This document shows, piece by piece, positions 10,641 to 23,058 of a stretch of DNA of 64,000 bases. The notes under the pieces are model-generated. The model was not told the DNA's origin, did no database searches, and worked only from the letters and a program-made list of their open reading frames with translations. Each line of letters begins with the position of its first letter. Position 1 is the first letter of the stretch. Made by a program: the position numbers and the translations under genes. Source of the stretch: Polytrichum commune (taxonomy: Eukaryota > Streptophyta > Polytrichopsida > Polytrichales > Polytrichaceae); contig OX485808.1 in NCBI GenBank assembly GCA_950295325.1, positions 13,764,501-13,828,500 on the forward strand, in the 5' to 3' direction.

Positions 10641-13509
10641 ATAAATGTTTAGTCTTAAATGCTTTTAGCATGTGTTATACCAGTTTTGAATTCTCTCTTT
10701 ATACTAGATAATCTAAAATCATCAAAAAATTTCAACATTATTTATTGTCCATGTGTCAAGAACAATAATTGCACAAGACAACAATCTACCATCATTTATC
10801 AGAACCTCACATCACATTCTACATTCATGTTGTCTAATTTCAAAATACCATAGGTCATGAGAGGCCCAAAATTGGACTCCCAAAACTTTAAGGATTAATA
10901 GATTGTTCTCTTGCAAATGTTATTCTTCTTGACACCCAGACACAAAGTAACTTGGAAAGAGTTTGATGAAGATTACATATCACCTAATATTGAGAGAGAA
11001 TACCCAATTAGCATGCACATGCTAGAATTGTTTTGGGTTAAGGGTATATAGACACATTATGCAATAGAGTTCTTTCTTCTTGTATTGGTACTTGGACTTG
11101 AGAAGGCGGTTTGATGACTTGTTAGTCACATGTTATATCCTTTGACATTGACCCGATGTAGCCTGACCAATATTATTCATTATTGACCAAATGTATGTTG
11201 CAACTACTAGGTGGTAACTAGAGAGGGCGGGCATAGAACTTCATTTAGTGTTGTACGACAAGTCTTGAAGGCCACTCTGATTAACACATCACACCAATTT
11301 TAATGTCATACTAAATGATATTAATTTTGTGATTAGTAGCCTTTGGGTTTCTATCTAGGTATTACACGCTTCATAACATTAACTCAACCATTTAGATATG
11401 TTCTCTTATTAAAATCATTGTGGCATGTTGCATTGCAACTTTGAAACTTTTACATATGTTTACTTTCCAAGCCTCGTCAACTTGCCTTGCTCACCCCCTT
11501 TGTCCATTATTGTATTTCCTAAGTGAATGTTAGGGTTTGTTGTATCCCCATTGAGACTCCTACAATTCGTAACATGTAATTCTACACAAATCTTGGTCTA
11601 TGTTAATCAAATACGTGGCACCACTTAGGCTATTAAGTTCTCAACATGATGGGATGGTATCATAGTTCGATGATGATTGCCTCCCTTTTCACATGTTGTT
11701 GGCATATTCTGGCCATGGCCATCTCACTTGGTGAAATCTTTTGTGTTAGTTTTCTTGAAACATTGAAGCATGGAAACCTTAAATGTCATGACTAACAAGT
11801 TAAGTTATCCAAGATGACTATTGAGCACACATTAAAACATTGAGACCCTAAATTCATAATTATCAGGTTAAGTTATCAAAGATGACCGTTGAACACCTTT
11901 CCCAAACGACCTCAACCTCAACACCAACGGTTTGGGACCTTCCCCCGCCTCATCAACTTGCCTCAACCTTGCCTCAGTGACCCCTAATAATATCTAGGAT
12001 AAAATTACTAGCAACTTCAAGAAGCAAACCAATTTCAGGTTGAAAGAATGAATGTTAATATAACCCCCAATATTTTACTTTAGGATAGTCCTGACCTAGT
12101 TTATGGGAAAAGGAAGAAGTGGAACTAAAGTCTCGGGTCAATTGGGAGATATGAGGAAAACACTGGAATAAAATATAGGGTTCCATATAATCATTGGACT
12201 TACATAATTTTTCTAAAATAGAATAAATAGGGTCTAATACATACATTTAGAGGATATCCATTGAATAAAATGAAACCATGTTTGTAAAATATTTTGAGAA
12301 TATATGTATTAATCATAGCCCCCAACAAGTAGATAAAGTAGATAAAGGTATTCTTCTATTTGCCACACATACCCTTTTGCCGCATGTGGTACATTGTACA
12401 AAATACACATAGTATGCCCCCAAGATTGAAGTAATGTTATGTCTCCTTAGTTGACATTGATTGTTTATTGTTTTGAAGGGTTTTCCGGTGTTGGATTGCC
12501 ATATGTGTTGGTATCATCTAGATACACACATGTAAATCGCATTATGGAACTATGGGACTATGGATTTGTGGCAATCATGTAAGTTGAAGGTGAAAACAAT
12601 AAAAACTCGTCATAGCTTACGAATTATTTCCTTGAGTTTATTTGACTCTAAAAATAGAAATAGAAACCCATTATCAATCTAGTGATATTGGCTTTGGATG
12701 AATGAACCTTAAACTTATAAGGGGCAAGTGTTAACTAGACTTCATTACATGGATGCCATAATTCCCAAACCACACTATGGCATGCCATGCCAAAAACACC
12801 AAATGGTCTAAAAAAAACTTCATTTGGCTAATAGTAGTCACAATTCTACCTCAAATTTTCAAAAGTGAATATTTGGTAACAAATTCTTGGTACTCCATGG
12901 GTAGAATACCCAAATGACTACCCAAAAAGCTATTATGGAGAAATAGAGATGTTTATGGATGAATGCGCGTAATTATCATCTATATTATACAGTTTTCTAA
13001 GGATGAAATTGGCTTCCTCAAACCAAATTGATAGCAGTAGAGCTCCCTTGGGAATTTGCAACCTAAAGTAAATAAGTAAATAAACACCGGACAATATCCT
13101 TCACAATGAAGTATTCTTCATGTCTCAACAGGCTTCCCCTCAATGTAAAGTACTCCTTAATTCTTGGCCCATGCAAAATAATAAAACACACTACTCAGTA
13201 AGATTGAAACCAAGTACATTGTCTTTGGTATACATTGTGGGCCACACTATACACAATGAAGCCAACATTAAAAACATTGGGGATATTATTGTGGATGCAC
13301 ATTATATTCCAACCCACAATATATAATAGTGAAGGTTTACGCTCCAACTAGGCTATGGTTACATGGTCGATTGTTTGATCTAGATGTATGAAGATAGTAT
13401 GCAACACTTTACCCTCTACCAACGGTTCCCTCCATGTTCATTAACCCTTAAATGTTTGAGAGACCCAAATTGGGCCTCTTCATGCGTAAATTAACACATT
13501 TGATCTACA
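10641..13509. other. Gene-free segment
   Basis: No coding sequence or RNA gene was recognised. The DNA is AT-rich with short open frames lacking similarity or splice context. Confidence 0.4.
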
Positions 13510-13825
13510 TACTTTCAATTTTATCTAATTGTGTAAATATGAACCTATATGAAATTAATTCTTTCTTCAGGAACACTGTTCAAATTGGTTGAATACCTTG
13601 ATGTTATTAAAGACTTGAGTTTAAAAAAACGTAGCATGGGCGCCCTTGGATGCAAATACATACGTTGTATTTTGATCACCAATGTCAAGTATGAATATAT
13701 TTGCTTTCTCTTTGACATAAGACAATGTGTAAAATAAGGTTTCAAAACCATAAATATGTAATATATGATTTTTGAACTTGGCAAGGCTTGTGTAAATTAT
13801 GTATTTGGCAGTTACATCCCTTAAG
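13510..13825. repeat. Diverged direct repeat pair, copy 2
   Basis: It matches 10300-10640 through GATGTTATTAAAGACTTGAG, CTTGGATGCAAATACATAC, TTTTGATCACCAATGTCA and GACATAAGACAATG. The upstream GAGAGACCCAAATTGGGC also has a counterpart near 10860, so the original unit was probably longer. Confidence 0.55.
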
Positions 13826-13928
13826 GGTCAACTCATCCATCCAAAATGTGAAAATCCAACAATTTTTTTAAAAATCACATAAATAAAATAATTGACCCAA
13901 AAACTAACACAAAAGATTCTCAAATGGT

Positions 13929-14304
13929 CTAAGGTAGACAACCCTTATTTGGTTATAAGGGCATCTGAATTTGAGTGATATGTGAGTTGGTGTGGTTTTC
14001 AGAATAGATACCAAAAAGACATGTGTTTATAAGAGATTGGATTGCGTGCTCAAATGTGATAACAATTTTCAAACTCGACAGCCAACATGAGGGGAGACCT
14101 ATATGACCATTCTATGAGCACGAGAATCTTCACTTCGACAATGAAGAAGACATTCATGCTAGCTTTGAAAATTGTGAGGAAAGCGGTTGTGGCCTTTGAA
14201 AATTGGATTTGCTAACCATCTTATGCAAATTGTGTGTCTCAAATCCTAGGAGAAGTGGGATCGTCGGAAAAAGTGACCATTAATTCAAAACCCATCTACT
14301 TTAG
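13929..14304. mobile_element. MITE family B, complete copy
   Basis: It begins CTAAGGTAGACAACCC and ends CCCATCTACTTTAG, which is the complement of CTAAAGTAGATGGG, so the ~10-bp termini are inverted. The interior reads in the opposite direction to the 9.1-kb copy, with TTTGAGTGATATGTGAGTTG, GAGATTGGATTGCGTGCTCA, AGACCTATATGACC and GTGAGGAAAGCGG. Length is 376 bp with no coding capacity. Confidence 0.75.
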
Positions 14305-14559
14305 TTGGACCCGAACAAGATGAGTCAAGAATGGATGGGTTTACTCTATACTAGAATGTTTAACTAGTTTGGATGAGAAATTAATACAAATTGAAAGCAA
14401 TTTTGTGGATACTAAATTGTGTAGGTGGCAATATAAAAGCTCACTCCAAGAAAATATTGTCTTCCAGCCATGCGTGTGGAAGATGCATGTTTGTCATGCC
14501 TGATCCACCTTTGTTGGGATTTAGTGTGGGTCCTCTAAAAGCATCATAGTCCACACTAA

Positions 14560-14885
14560 GTGTGGACAAGTCAGCCATTGTGAGGAAGTACACCACATAG
14601 TCCTATTAGTACGGGCCACGGTTATTCGCAAGAGCCCACACTATTATTAGTCAAGAGATGGATGTGGGTGAGTAGTATCTTTTATGCCACTTTTGATGCA
14701 AGATGATTATTTGATTTTATGTGAGATGTTGGTTGGAAGTCTTAAGGAAGAATGAGAGGAGACTTGGGGTCTTGAACTCATTGGACAGTTAGAGTGGCCC
14801 ACGTTGATTACTTCACTGCTAATCTTCCACCCACACTAATAACAATGTTTAGTGTACCTAGAAAAATTAGTGAGATGAGAATTTA
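14560..14885. repeat. AGTGTGG repeat family F, copy 1
   Basis: Blocks such as AGTCCTATTAGTACGGGCCA, AGTCTTAAGGAAGAATGAGA, GGGTCTTGAACTCATTGG, TTCCACCCACACTAATA and TTTAGTGTACCT...TTAGTGAGATGAGAAT recur in the same order at 17335-17625. Repeated AGTGTGG and CCACACT motifs suggest a MITE with palindromic ends, but its borders are not clear. Confidence 0.6.
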
Positions 14886-16467
14886 AATAATAGCACTAGT
14901 TAATAACTACACTATATGTTCGATTCATAGTGACGTCAAAATTGATACCCTGTGTTCATTGGAGTGGCTTGCATGACTTGTCTTGTACATCAAGTGTTTC
15001 GTGTCACTTTCTGTAGTTGCCACCTAGTGATTGCAAGATCATGCACGTGGGTCAATGATGATTAGTGTGGACCACACTAAATCATGTATATAGTGTAGTA
15101 AGCCCAAACTAGTGGCAAACATAGTTTGAGGTAGGCTCCCTCTTGACCATGTAACCCCCATTCTAGATGACAAGACTCTAGTTAAAAGTTGTCTCCTATA
15201 AGTTTGTGGTAAAGTCAGTCCAATTGTGTGTCCATTATTTTAATTTGGGGTCTCCAATGATATTTCCAGGTCAAACCAATTGAAACACATCACATTTGGA
15301 CTACAAAATACCTCGTTGCAATCTTACCTTTTGGATGGATGCATGTAGTTCATCTTTAGTGAGGAAGCACACCTCAATGCCTAGCTAAGTCTATCCACTA
15401 GCTAGCACTAGAGAGATTGATGACACCACCAAAGGGTTGGCTTGACTGATAGACTTTTCACCTTGGGGCACTGAGACCGAGCTCTTATGGAAACCCAACA
15501 CAGGGTTACAGAGCTCGGCTATGGACCAAGTGCTCTTGTCTTTTGTAGAAGGTGGTCTCTTTTGAAACTATATTATACATCTAGAGATTTAGTGTGGTCC
15601 ACACTATTTATCATAGCCATCATAATGTGTTATACAATATCCAAAGACAACATTGTGAACTGTGACAAAACCCTCATTCAATTACCAACAAGACATGATC
15701 ATGACTCAATATATTTAAAGATAATATATAATAGAGAATGTGCTCATATGCTAAAAATGATGATTATAAGTGTAGTTACCATTTCGGAGGAGTTTCCACT
15801 ACACTAAAAAGGATATTTAGTGTTTGATTACATTTAATGTTGTCACCACCCTACCATGCTCAACACTAATTTTCAATTCCTTTATAATTACTCTTATACA
15901 TAAATGTGCCGCTACCTTCAACACTGCCACCTCCCTTATTATATCCTCTTTTACATATCCTTACTAACACTAAATTCAAACATGTAACTTCCATATATTA
16001 GCATAGTTGATATTTAGTGTTTGAGTGTACATTTAATGTTACTTACTTTCATAGGGTTATTGACGTTTAGTGTATGCGTTCGTATTTAGTGTATCAAACA
16101 CCGAATATCATTTTTAGTGTACTAATTATTAATCACATCAACTTGAAAAGATAAAGTTCAGACATTAAAAAAAATTCATTGCATTGTCTCGTTTTGAACA
16201 AGAAAACGGTAGAACCATGAGGCTATGTCCTTTACTATGAAAGACTATAACTGCAGTTGTTCATTTTGCTCATGTCAGTCCATGGCTATTTACAATATCA
16301 AACTTTTCTTGGATTTTGTGCACTTTCTTCTCAAATTCGGGTCAAGGACTGAAGCTATTCATTTATCACCTAAAATTTTAAAAATGAATAACTAACAATT
16401 GCCAAAACAACTATAGTTAACTATTGTAGATTTCTTTCAATACATTTTAAGAAGAAACTATAATTAA

Positions 16468-16504
<37 letters not shown>

Positions 16505-16791
16505 AGTTTACATCCACATTAAATAAACTTGATAAAAAATAGCAAGAACAAGTCATGTCCAAATGTGAAGACAAAGTGGTTAGGAATTTTGCTTTTGAAA
16601 CAAAGAAGTTGATGCATAGTCTCTGTCCTACAGACAAAGCCAATAAATGATTTCACCATAGTAGCATGGCAGCTTCAACGCTTTGCATGTTGATGATTGT
16701 AATTTTCTTTTATGCAACATCAACTTCATCCATCCAATAACCATGCGCCACATGACACTGGTGCTTTAAAAATAAGCTCATTAGAGCTACT
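14886..16791. other. Gene-free segment with (AT)n tract
   Basis: No gene was seen. Short AGTGTGGACCACACTAA palindromes near 15065 and 15589 belong to the same AGTGTGG family. An AT dinucleotide run of about 25 bp lies near 16472-16497. Confidence 0.45.
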
Positions 16792-17166
16792 CTAAGGTAG
16801 ACCTACCTAATTCGGTTACTTCTCTTTAATCGGACACCTACATTTGAGTGATATGTGGTTAGGTGTGGCTCCGAAAATAAACACCCAAAAGACATGTGTT
16901 CAAAAGAGATTGGATTATGTGTTCAAAATATGATAACCATTCTAGGGGACAACAATCAACATAATTGGGGGAGACCTATATGACCATTTAACAAGCATGA
17001 GAATCTTCATCTTGATACTGAATATTATACCCATATGAGCTCTACCTTTCATGAGGAAAGTGGCTACAACATCGATTTGGATTTACTAACCATCGTGTAC
17101 TAATCGCATGCTTAGGAGTAGTGGGCTAGTTGGGAAAAGCAACCACTTAAGACCCATTTACCCTAG
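16792..17166. mobile_element. MITE family B, complete copy
   Basis: 375 bp, in the same orientation as the 13929 copy. It starts CTAAGGTAGACCTACC and ends CCCATTTACCCTAG. Internal blocks are GGACACCTACATTTGAGTGA, GGTTAGGTGTGG, GAGATTGGATTATGTGTTCA, GGGGGAGACCTATATGACCA and GAGGAAAGTGGCTACAAC. A further right-end fragment in the opposite orientation follows at about 17199-17315. Confidence 0.75.
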
Positions 17167-17334
17167 TGGGTAAATTACAATGTGTCAGGAACAACTAAGC
17201 ACATAGTCCAATCTATGTTAAAAACACGTCTTTTGGTGTCCATTTTTAGATCCACACCTAACCACATATCACTCAAATATAGGTGTCCACATTCTTGCTA
17301 TGTTGGAATAACCCTAAATAGTCCTTTTTACAGT

Positions 17335-17625
17335 GGGCCACATTAATTTCCAACCCACGCTAATTTATAGTAGGAAATTTGCACGGACCACACTAATTTA
17401 TCTAGAAAATTATTGTGGATGATTATTTTATTTTGTGCGACTTTTTCCCCTATAACCAATATTCGATATATTGGTCAGAAGTCTTCATGAAGACTTTGGA
17501 AACAACCCAGGGTCTTGGACCCACGGTAATTCCACCTTGACACGGGAATTAGTGTGGCTTATGCTAATTTTCCACCCACGCTAGTAGGACTATTTAGTGT
17601 ACCTTAAACAAGTTAGTGAGATGAG
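17335..17625. repeat. AGTGTGG repeat family F, copy 2
   Basis: It is co-linear with 14560-14885: GTGGGCCACATTAATTTCCA, TCAGAAGTCTTCATGAAG, CAGGGTCTTGGACCCACGG, TTTCCACCCACGCTAGTAGG and TATTTAGTGTACCTT with TTAGTGAGATGAGAAT. It ends just before the CT-rich DNA upstream of the F-box gene. Confidence 0.6.
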
Positions 17626-20119
17626 AATGCACTAACTACTGCAGCAGCAGCCACTTAAGTAAGTTAGCGGCAACTAAGGTAGGTAGTGTCGGTAGAAAGT
17701 CGTTCCAACTTTCCAACAAGGATTCCTTGCCAATGCTCAAATCCTTCAATCCCCCCCCGCGCTCTCTCTCTCCTTTCTCTCTCTCCTCCCTCTCTCTCAG
17801 GAATTTCATCGCACTCACAATTCGGTTTGCAACAAGCAACCTCAACATCTCTGTTCTCTTCTCTTGCCTGGAGTCTCACGCAGTCTTGTTGTTCTCTTAC
17901 AATGGTGTAACTTAAACGCACAAGCAAAACAAGAAACAAGCAAGCAAGCAGGGCCGAGGGTGGGGTGAAGTTTGTGCCACCCGCATCTTCTTGGGGTGCG
18001 TGTCACTCCCAATTCCCACTTTGCCCAAAAGCCTACCGCGGAATTGGACCAGTTTTTCAAGTCTCCGCTTTCTTAAAGCGGCCTTGGGCTTGCTGTTTTG
18101 GGATTTTTTATTTAGTTTTTGGGTGGTTTTGCAAGTTAGATTGCTGTGTGTCTTATCTGTTAGGAAAAGCTGTGGGGGATATGGTGAGTGAATTTGGGTA
18201 CGTGTCAATTCTCGCAGTGAATGTTGAAATTCATATTTACGTACCCTGCCAAGATGCCATCATGATGCCATGAAGCTTTTTCGTCTTGGAGTCTACTGGG
18301 AAATTGGGGTTTGGTGTGTTGGAGTTTTATGAGCCTTATTATCTGCCACAGAGGGGTAGTAAAACCCCTGGAAAAGTCATGTACTGAATGTAGGGCTCTG
18401 TGATCCTCCGTATGATTCTTTTGACTTTGATATTGGGAATTGGTCATCATCGATGTTGGCTAACAACTTCTCCGCCATGAATTGCGTAATTTCGTAATAT
18501 GGTGAGTGAAATTGCGTAGATGTCAACTTTTGCAGTGTATGTTGAATTGCACACTTACATACCCTGCCAAGATGCCATCATGGTGTCATGAAGCTTTTTC
18601 GATTTTATGCCCCCACTGGGAAATTGGGGTTTGTTGTTTTACGTGTCTTATCATCTGCCACCAAGGGGGGGTAAAAATACCTGCAAAGACATTCGGTGAA
18701 TGTTTGGGGTCTGTGAACCTCTGTATGATTCTTTTGACTTTGAAATTGGGCATTCGGTAGTCCTTTGAGATTTAGAATTGGGTGAAGTTGGGAGTTGGGA
18801 GTTGCGCAATTTCGGAAGCGTGTCATGGGGGCGAATGTGGTTTTGGATGGCGGTTTTGGTGCTCCGAAGGGGTTACGCATAAATTTCAGGCAACTGGACA
18901 GGTGTCCTTATTTCTTAGGCTACGTCAGCATGTCCTGCCACCTTTATTCGGGCATTCTAGTGACATTTGCGTTTTTGGGTTCTAAGCTTCTGGCGGTCCA
19001 TTCTAAATTCACCTCCAATTGGGGTGTGGGATTTGTAGTTGTTCCTGGCAATTCCTGTTTTCTGTTTCTCATTTTCTTTTTTCTTTTCTTTGTCTGATGG
19101 GAGAGGTTTTGTGTGTGCAGCGTGAAGGGGGAATAGCGGACTGTAGTGTTTGAGTTTGAGGCTCAATTTGTGGAGAATTTGCGGTCGTTATGGAGATGGA
19201 CGAAGAGGAGGAGGAAGGGCACGAAATTGAGAGAAATCGTTCCTTGAAATTGAGGAGCATTAGGTAGGGTTTGCAAATTTGAGAAGCGGAGACAAATTGT
19301 TAAAGATACTGTTCCTGTACGAGGTGAGTCAAGGATTAAGCTACTTGGCAACGTTTATGGGAGTGGAGCTCTACCGAGTTTGAGTGAAGAAGACACAAGA
19401 GGAGAAGGAAATTTGAGGTAAACTTTTTGAATTTGTAGTTCTTTAAATTCTAGGAGCAGACCTGAATGTCTACTCAAACAGAGATGCATATGCACGATAG
19501 GGATAGCAATTGCGTCCACTGAAAAGATGAGGCAATCTTTTGTGAATTTGCCAATTGAGGGCTTTCCTAAAAAACTATTTTCCACCAAAGTGCGACAACT
19601 TAGCCCACCACGGTAAAACCCTTCTTGTGGTTTTCTTGTGGTTAATTTCAAGCACATCATTGATTTTCTCAGTAGATGGGTCATTTACCATCCAGTACAG
19701 TCATAGTGAACACACACAAAGAAATCTGCAAAAAATGTGAATATGCACTCCTCATGGGTGACGACCCATTGCACTGTTTTATATTGATTCTTGGTTCTAT
19801 AACCATATCTGATGCAAGATGAGTGGATTGTCTGAAGAATTTTCTCAGACATCACAATCGATCAGAAAGAACAAATATTAGCACCACTTGGCTTAGTTCC
19901 TTTGATGGTGTCAAACTAGTTCATTGGTCACGTGGAATTGTCATAGATGTGAAACTCTTCTTAAGTGCACAAAGCAATTATTATTTTCCTTGCAGATCTG
20001 CTGCAGGCTGCTTTGGAACGGTGAAGACTTTCATTTCAGAAAACAAGTGTGTGAAGTAGTCTCTGCCAGGTTTTTATCAGCAGAATTCATTGCTGAATGC
20101 TGCGGCCGAAGTTCTTCTG
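17626..20119 (+). promoter_or_regulatory. Upstream region and probable leader of the F-box gene
   Basis: Base composition changes at about 17640. A CT-rich tract (17751-17810, with an 8-C run at 17751-17758) is followed by less AT-rich DNA, as in many plant leaders. Donor-like ATGGTGAGTG lies at 18180 and again at 18499, and an acceptor-like CCTTGCAG ends at 19996, before the coding exon. A spliced 5' leader is therefore plausible but unproven. Short open frames here overlap on both strands and resemble nothing known. Confidence 0.35.
18175..18755. repeat. ~265-bp tandem duplication upstream of F-box gene
   Basis: Segment 18175-18442 recurs at 18498-18755, offset about 319 bp. Shared blocks, in order, are ATATGGTGAGTGAA, TACCCTGCCAAGATGCCATC, TCATGAAGCTTTTTCG, CTGGGAAATTGGGGTTT, ATCTGCCAC and GTATGATTCTTTTGACTTTG. 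The two copies differ by scattered substitutions and small indels, so the duplication is old. Each copy keeps a GTGAGT donor-like site. Confidence 0.75.
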
Positions 20120-23058
20120 ATGATGGGAGCAATGGGGAACTTTGATGTGCTCCCTGACTCCATAGCTTGTTTGATACTTTCGAAACTTGAAAATGCACAA
20201 ATGGTGGCCCAATGTGGTATGGTATCCAAACGTTGGAAGATGCTCACACAGCTGGTGGACACTCTCACTTTTGAGTCGTTTAAACTGTTTGAAAAGAAGG
20301 TGAGGTCTATCATCTAAATCTAAATCTGAACTGAACCTTGTCGTTTGCATGAGAAAATTTGCTTAGGCAATTGTCTTCTGCTTGACCTTTCAGTGAAGTA
20401 GCAGTTTCATCATCAAGAGTTTCTAATAGAATCCAATAATATTCCATACTACCACTGACATTTCCAATTCTTTTGACCAGGTGGACAAAAACAGCAAGGC
20501 TTCATGTCTGGAGTCAATAGTTACTCATATGTTATTGACCACAAATGGTGTTCGAAACCTAAAGATTTCATATCACCCAGTGGTATGGCCTTGGATTCCG
20601 GACGATTATTTCTCCGAGGAGAAGGTGTAGCTCTCTCTCTCTCTCTCTCTACTAGTTTCCATTCAAAGTATGCAGCATAATTGGGGATCTTACAGTGTGT
20701 AACTAAAAAGAGTTATCCTTCAACTCAACATGACTTTTGGTCGGGAGTCTGTTTTTTTGCAAACAAGACTTCCATGTTTGGTGTTGTCCAGTGCATGCTT
20801 GGAGGTAGTCATGTGGAAGTTTGAAAGAAGAACATCCTATATTGGTTCATTGAGGTCAAACTCATTTTGGGCATGCCAAGAGGTGCTAAAAATCAGTTTG
20901 GTCCTCTATTTACCAAAATAGATTGGTCTTTATTTAAAGTCAAACACTACCTACAAGCATGCATCACAAGCGGAAAGATATATTTGATGTTGCACGCAAC
21001 ACAACCAATGGGGAATTATGAGGGACCAACTCCTGACTAAAAGCCCCATCGAGTTCAGGGATAATCCTATTATCATAGCTGAAAACTGCTGAAATATTAA
21101 AATCTGAAAAGGCATTAGTATAGATCCTGAATTCTTTACTTACCATCATCATCAGAAAATTTCATGTCTTAATGAACTATGCGTGGGTGTTGGGTTACTA
21201 CAGGTTTGTGATTGGTTGCAACACGTAAACACATCATTGGAGCGACTCACTCTCGTTGATCCGAATCGCGTAAATCCACAACCCCAAAAACTCCTCCATC
21301 TCACCGAATGCAAAAAACTACAATGGCTCAATTTATGCTACGGCTCAATCCCGGACGTACCGTCCTCGTGTGCGCGATTTGAACAATTAACAACGCTTTA
21401 CCTTGATTTAATCACAATCAGTGACATAGCCCTCCAAAAACTCGTGGAGCTTTCGCCACTGCTCGAGGACTTAAAAGTGAATTCGTGCAAAGGTTTGCGG
21501 TCACCTCAGTTGACAGCCTTGAATTTGACTTCGTTGGAGTTTGCAATTGAGCTGGATGTGAGTGCAGCCCCAATAACCGTTGTTAATATTAATGCGCCGA
21601 AGCTGAAAAAAGTCTCCCTTTGCCATGTGGAAGAGTTGGTGATGGATGGGTTTGCGTTACTGGACCTCGATTTGTTGTGTCATGTTCGTCCGAGCATTCG
21701 GGAGCTTCCTGTGTTGCGAAGCTTGCATGTAAGTGGAGAGTCTTGGGCTTTGGATTCATTAACCCATTTGATTCGGTTGGGGACGAGTTTGCGCACGTTG
21801 CATATAGATGCCTCGATTGAGCGCAAATACCCAATCCAGCTACAGTCGCTGCTCCGCCACCTGCTCGAACTCGTCTCTATTCACATTGGGGCTGATTTTT
21901 TTGAGGTATGCAATTCATCCTTCTAAGATGAATGGAATAATCAGGGGGAAAGAGTAAATAGAATATTCATGAGAGAATCCACCTTGATTGACCAGACAAG
22001 AACACAAATTTGATGTGGTGGATTTTGAGCAGTAGAGTTTGCATACAGAAGATTACAGGTTTAGTGTCAGAACTTCTTGTCCTCAATATACTTAGTTGAG
22101 TTCATTGTCAAACATGAAATGAATTACACAGAAAGTGAATTGCACATCTTTATGACCTTCCTTTGTACGTAAAGCCTCTAATTAATGAACCTCAAGGTGC
22201 ATTTACACACATCCACCATTTTGGTGGTTGGTGGTTGGTGGTTGTAGTTTACTTTCTTTGAGATAAGGAGGGATAAGGTGCATTGATGACAATCACAATC
22301 ACAACTAGGTTACCTTGCCCAACAACGATACAAGGTGTAGTTAGGAGCAGTTGTCATAGACTACTTTCTTTGGGTCTATTTTGTTTGTAGTTACTATATG
22401 GCACCATTGAGAATTTCAAGGCCAAAGCACGGGAGAGAATTTGTAGGAGGCAAGTACTCTTCGACAAACTTTCCACTCGAATCCATAATTTTTTTTGTCT
22501 CCAAATTACGAATTGCACCAATAGGGGGGATGATCATGGAGGTCAAATCCACTCCGCAACTACAAGAGTAGTTGTGTGTAAATGAAAATCTTGTAGTTGT
22601 GGTTGAAGGTGGACCCCAAACCCAACTCCACCCAGCACGGTGGTTGTGTAAATACACCTTCAAATAAATAAATAAATAGTTGTTTTGTTAACCTGCTCAA
22701 TCAGTAGACTCTTTGTTGTGGTTCATACTGAATATGGGTTTGTGCGTTGTTGCATGGCTGGTGATAAAAGTGCCTACAAGCAGCAAGAGGTGCAGGTGCA
22801 GGGTTTATGCGAATGCATGTAATGAGCCTTCCAAAGCTGGAATCGATAACAGCCGTCATTGTTCGTGGAAACCGTGACTGCATTTCCGTGTTAGGCACAC
22901 TCCTCAAGTGTGCACCTGCATTGCAAGTTCTCAAGGTGGATGCGGAGGACCTAATGAAAAGCATGGACAATATAGCATTCTTCACTTACCTTCTGGGATT
23001 GCAAAGGGACTACCCAAATGTTAAAATTAGTCTTACTTGTCCTCACATACTGGTCTAG
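20120..23058 (+). CDS. F-box / leucine-rich repeat protein
   Basis: A likely substrate adaptor of an SCF-type ubiquitin ligase. Exons 20120-20299, 20481-20624, 21204-21905 and 22771-23058 join in frame to 437 aa. Residues ~8-50 (FDVLPDSIACLILSKL, then CGMVSKRWKML) form the F-box, which binds SKP1 in this family. Most of the rest shows irregular LRR-like units: NTSLERLTLVD, LQWLNLCYG, LEDLKVNSC, LRSLHVSGESW, LRTLHIDAS and LQVLKVDAED. ATG 20120 is followed by in-frame ATGs at 20123 and 20132, and a stop at 20057 closes the frame upstream. Exons 1-3 are well supported. The last acceptor (GATAAAAG at 22763-22770) is weak, but it is the only nearby AG that keeps phase 0 without meeting a stop. The target protein is unknown, and the exact subfamily was not recognised. 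Confidence 0.85.
20632..20650. repeat. (CT)n microsatellite just inside intron 2
   Basis: A run of CT dinucleotides begins 8 bases after the donor of intron 2 of the F-box gene. Confidence 0.85.
20711..21066. mobile_element. Fold-back MITE family A, copy 3, in F-box intron 2
   Basis: It starts AGTTATCCTTCAACTCAACA and TGACTTTTGGTC, and ends GCCCCATCGAGTTCAGGGA and TAATCCT. The arms pair over most of the ~355 bp: GCATGCTTGGAGGTAGT on the left against CACTACCTACAAGCATGC on the right. It lies wholly within intron 2 of the F-box gene, so its long hairpin is probably transcribed with the pre-mRNA. Confidence 0.8.
22195..22659. mobile_element. MITE family H (Harbinger-like), in F-box intron 3
   Basis: The termini are AGGTGCATTTACACA and TGTGTAAATACACCT, nearly perfect inverted repeats. 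Both sides are flanked by TCA (22192-22194 and 22660-22662), a 3-bp target-site duplication of TNA form as known for PIF/Harbinger elements. The interior has TGGTGGTTGG repeats and no coding frame. A relative with matching ends sits at 32265-32714. Confidence 0.8.

Noticed and set aside
17664-17939. Arg/Glu-rich open frames on the minus strand
   Set aside because: They are translations of the CT-rich tract upstream of the F-box gene.
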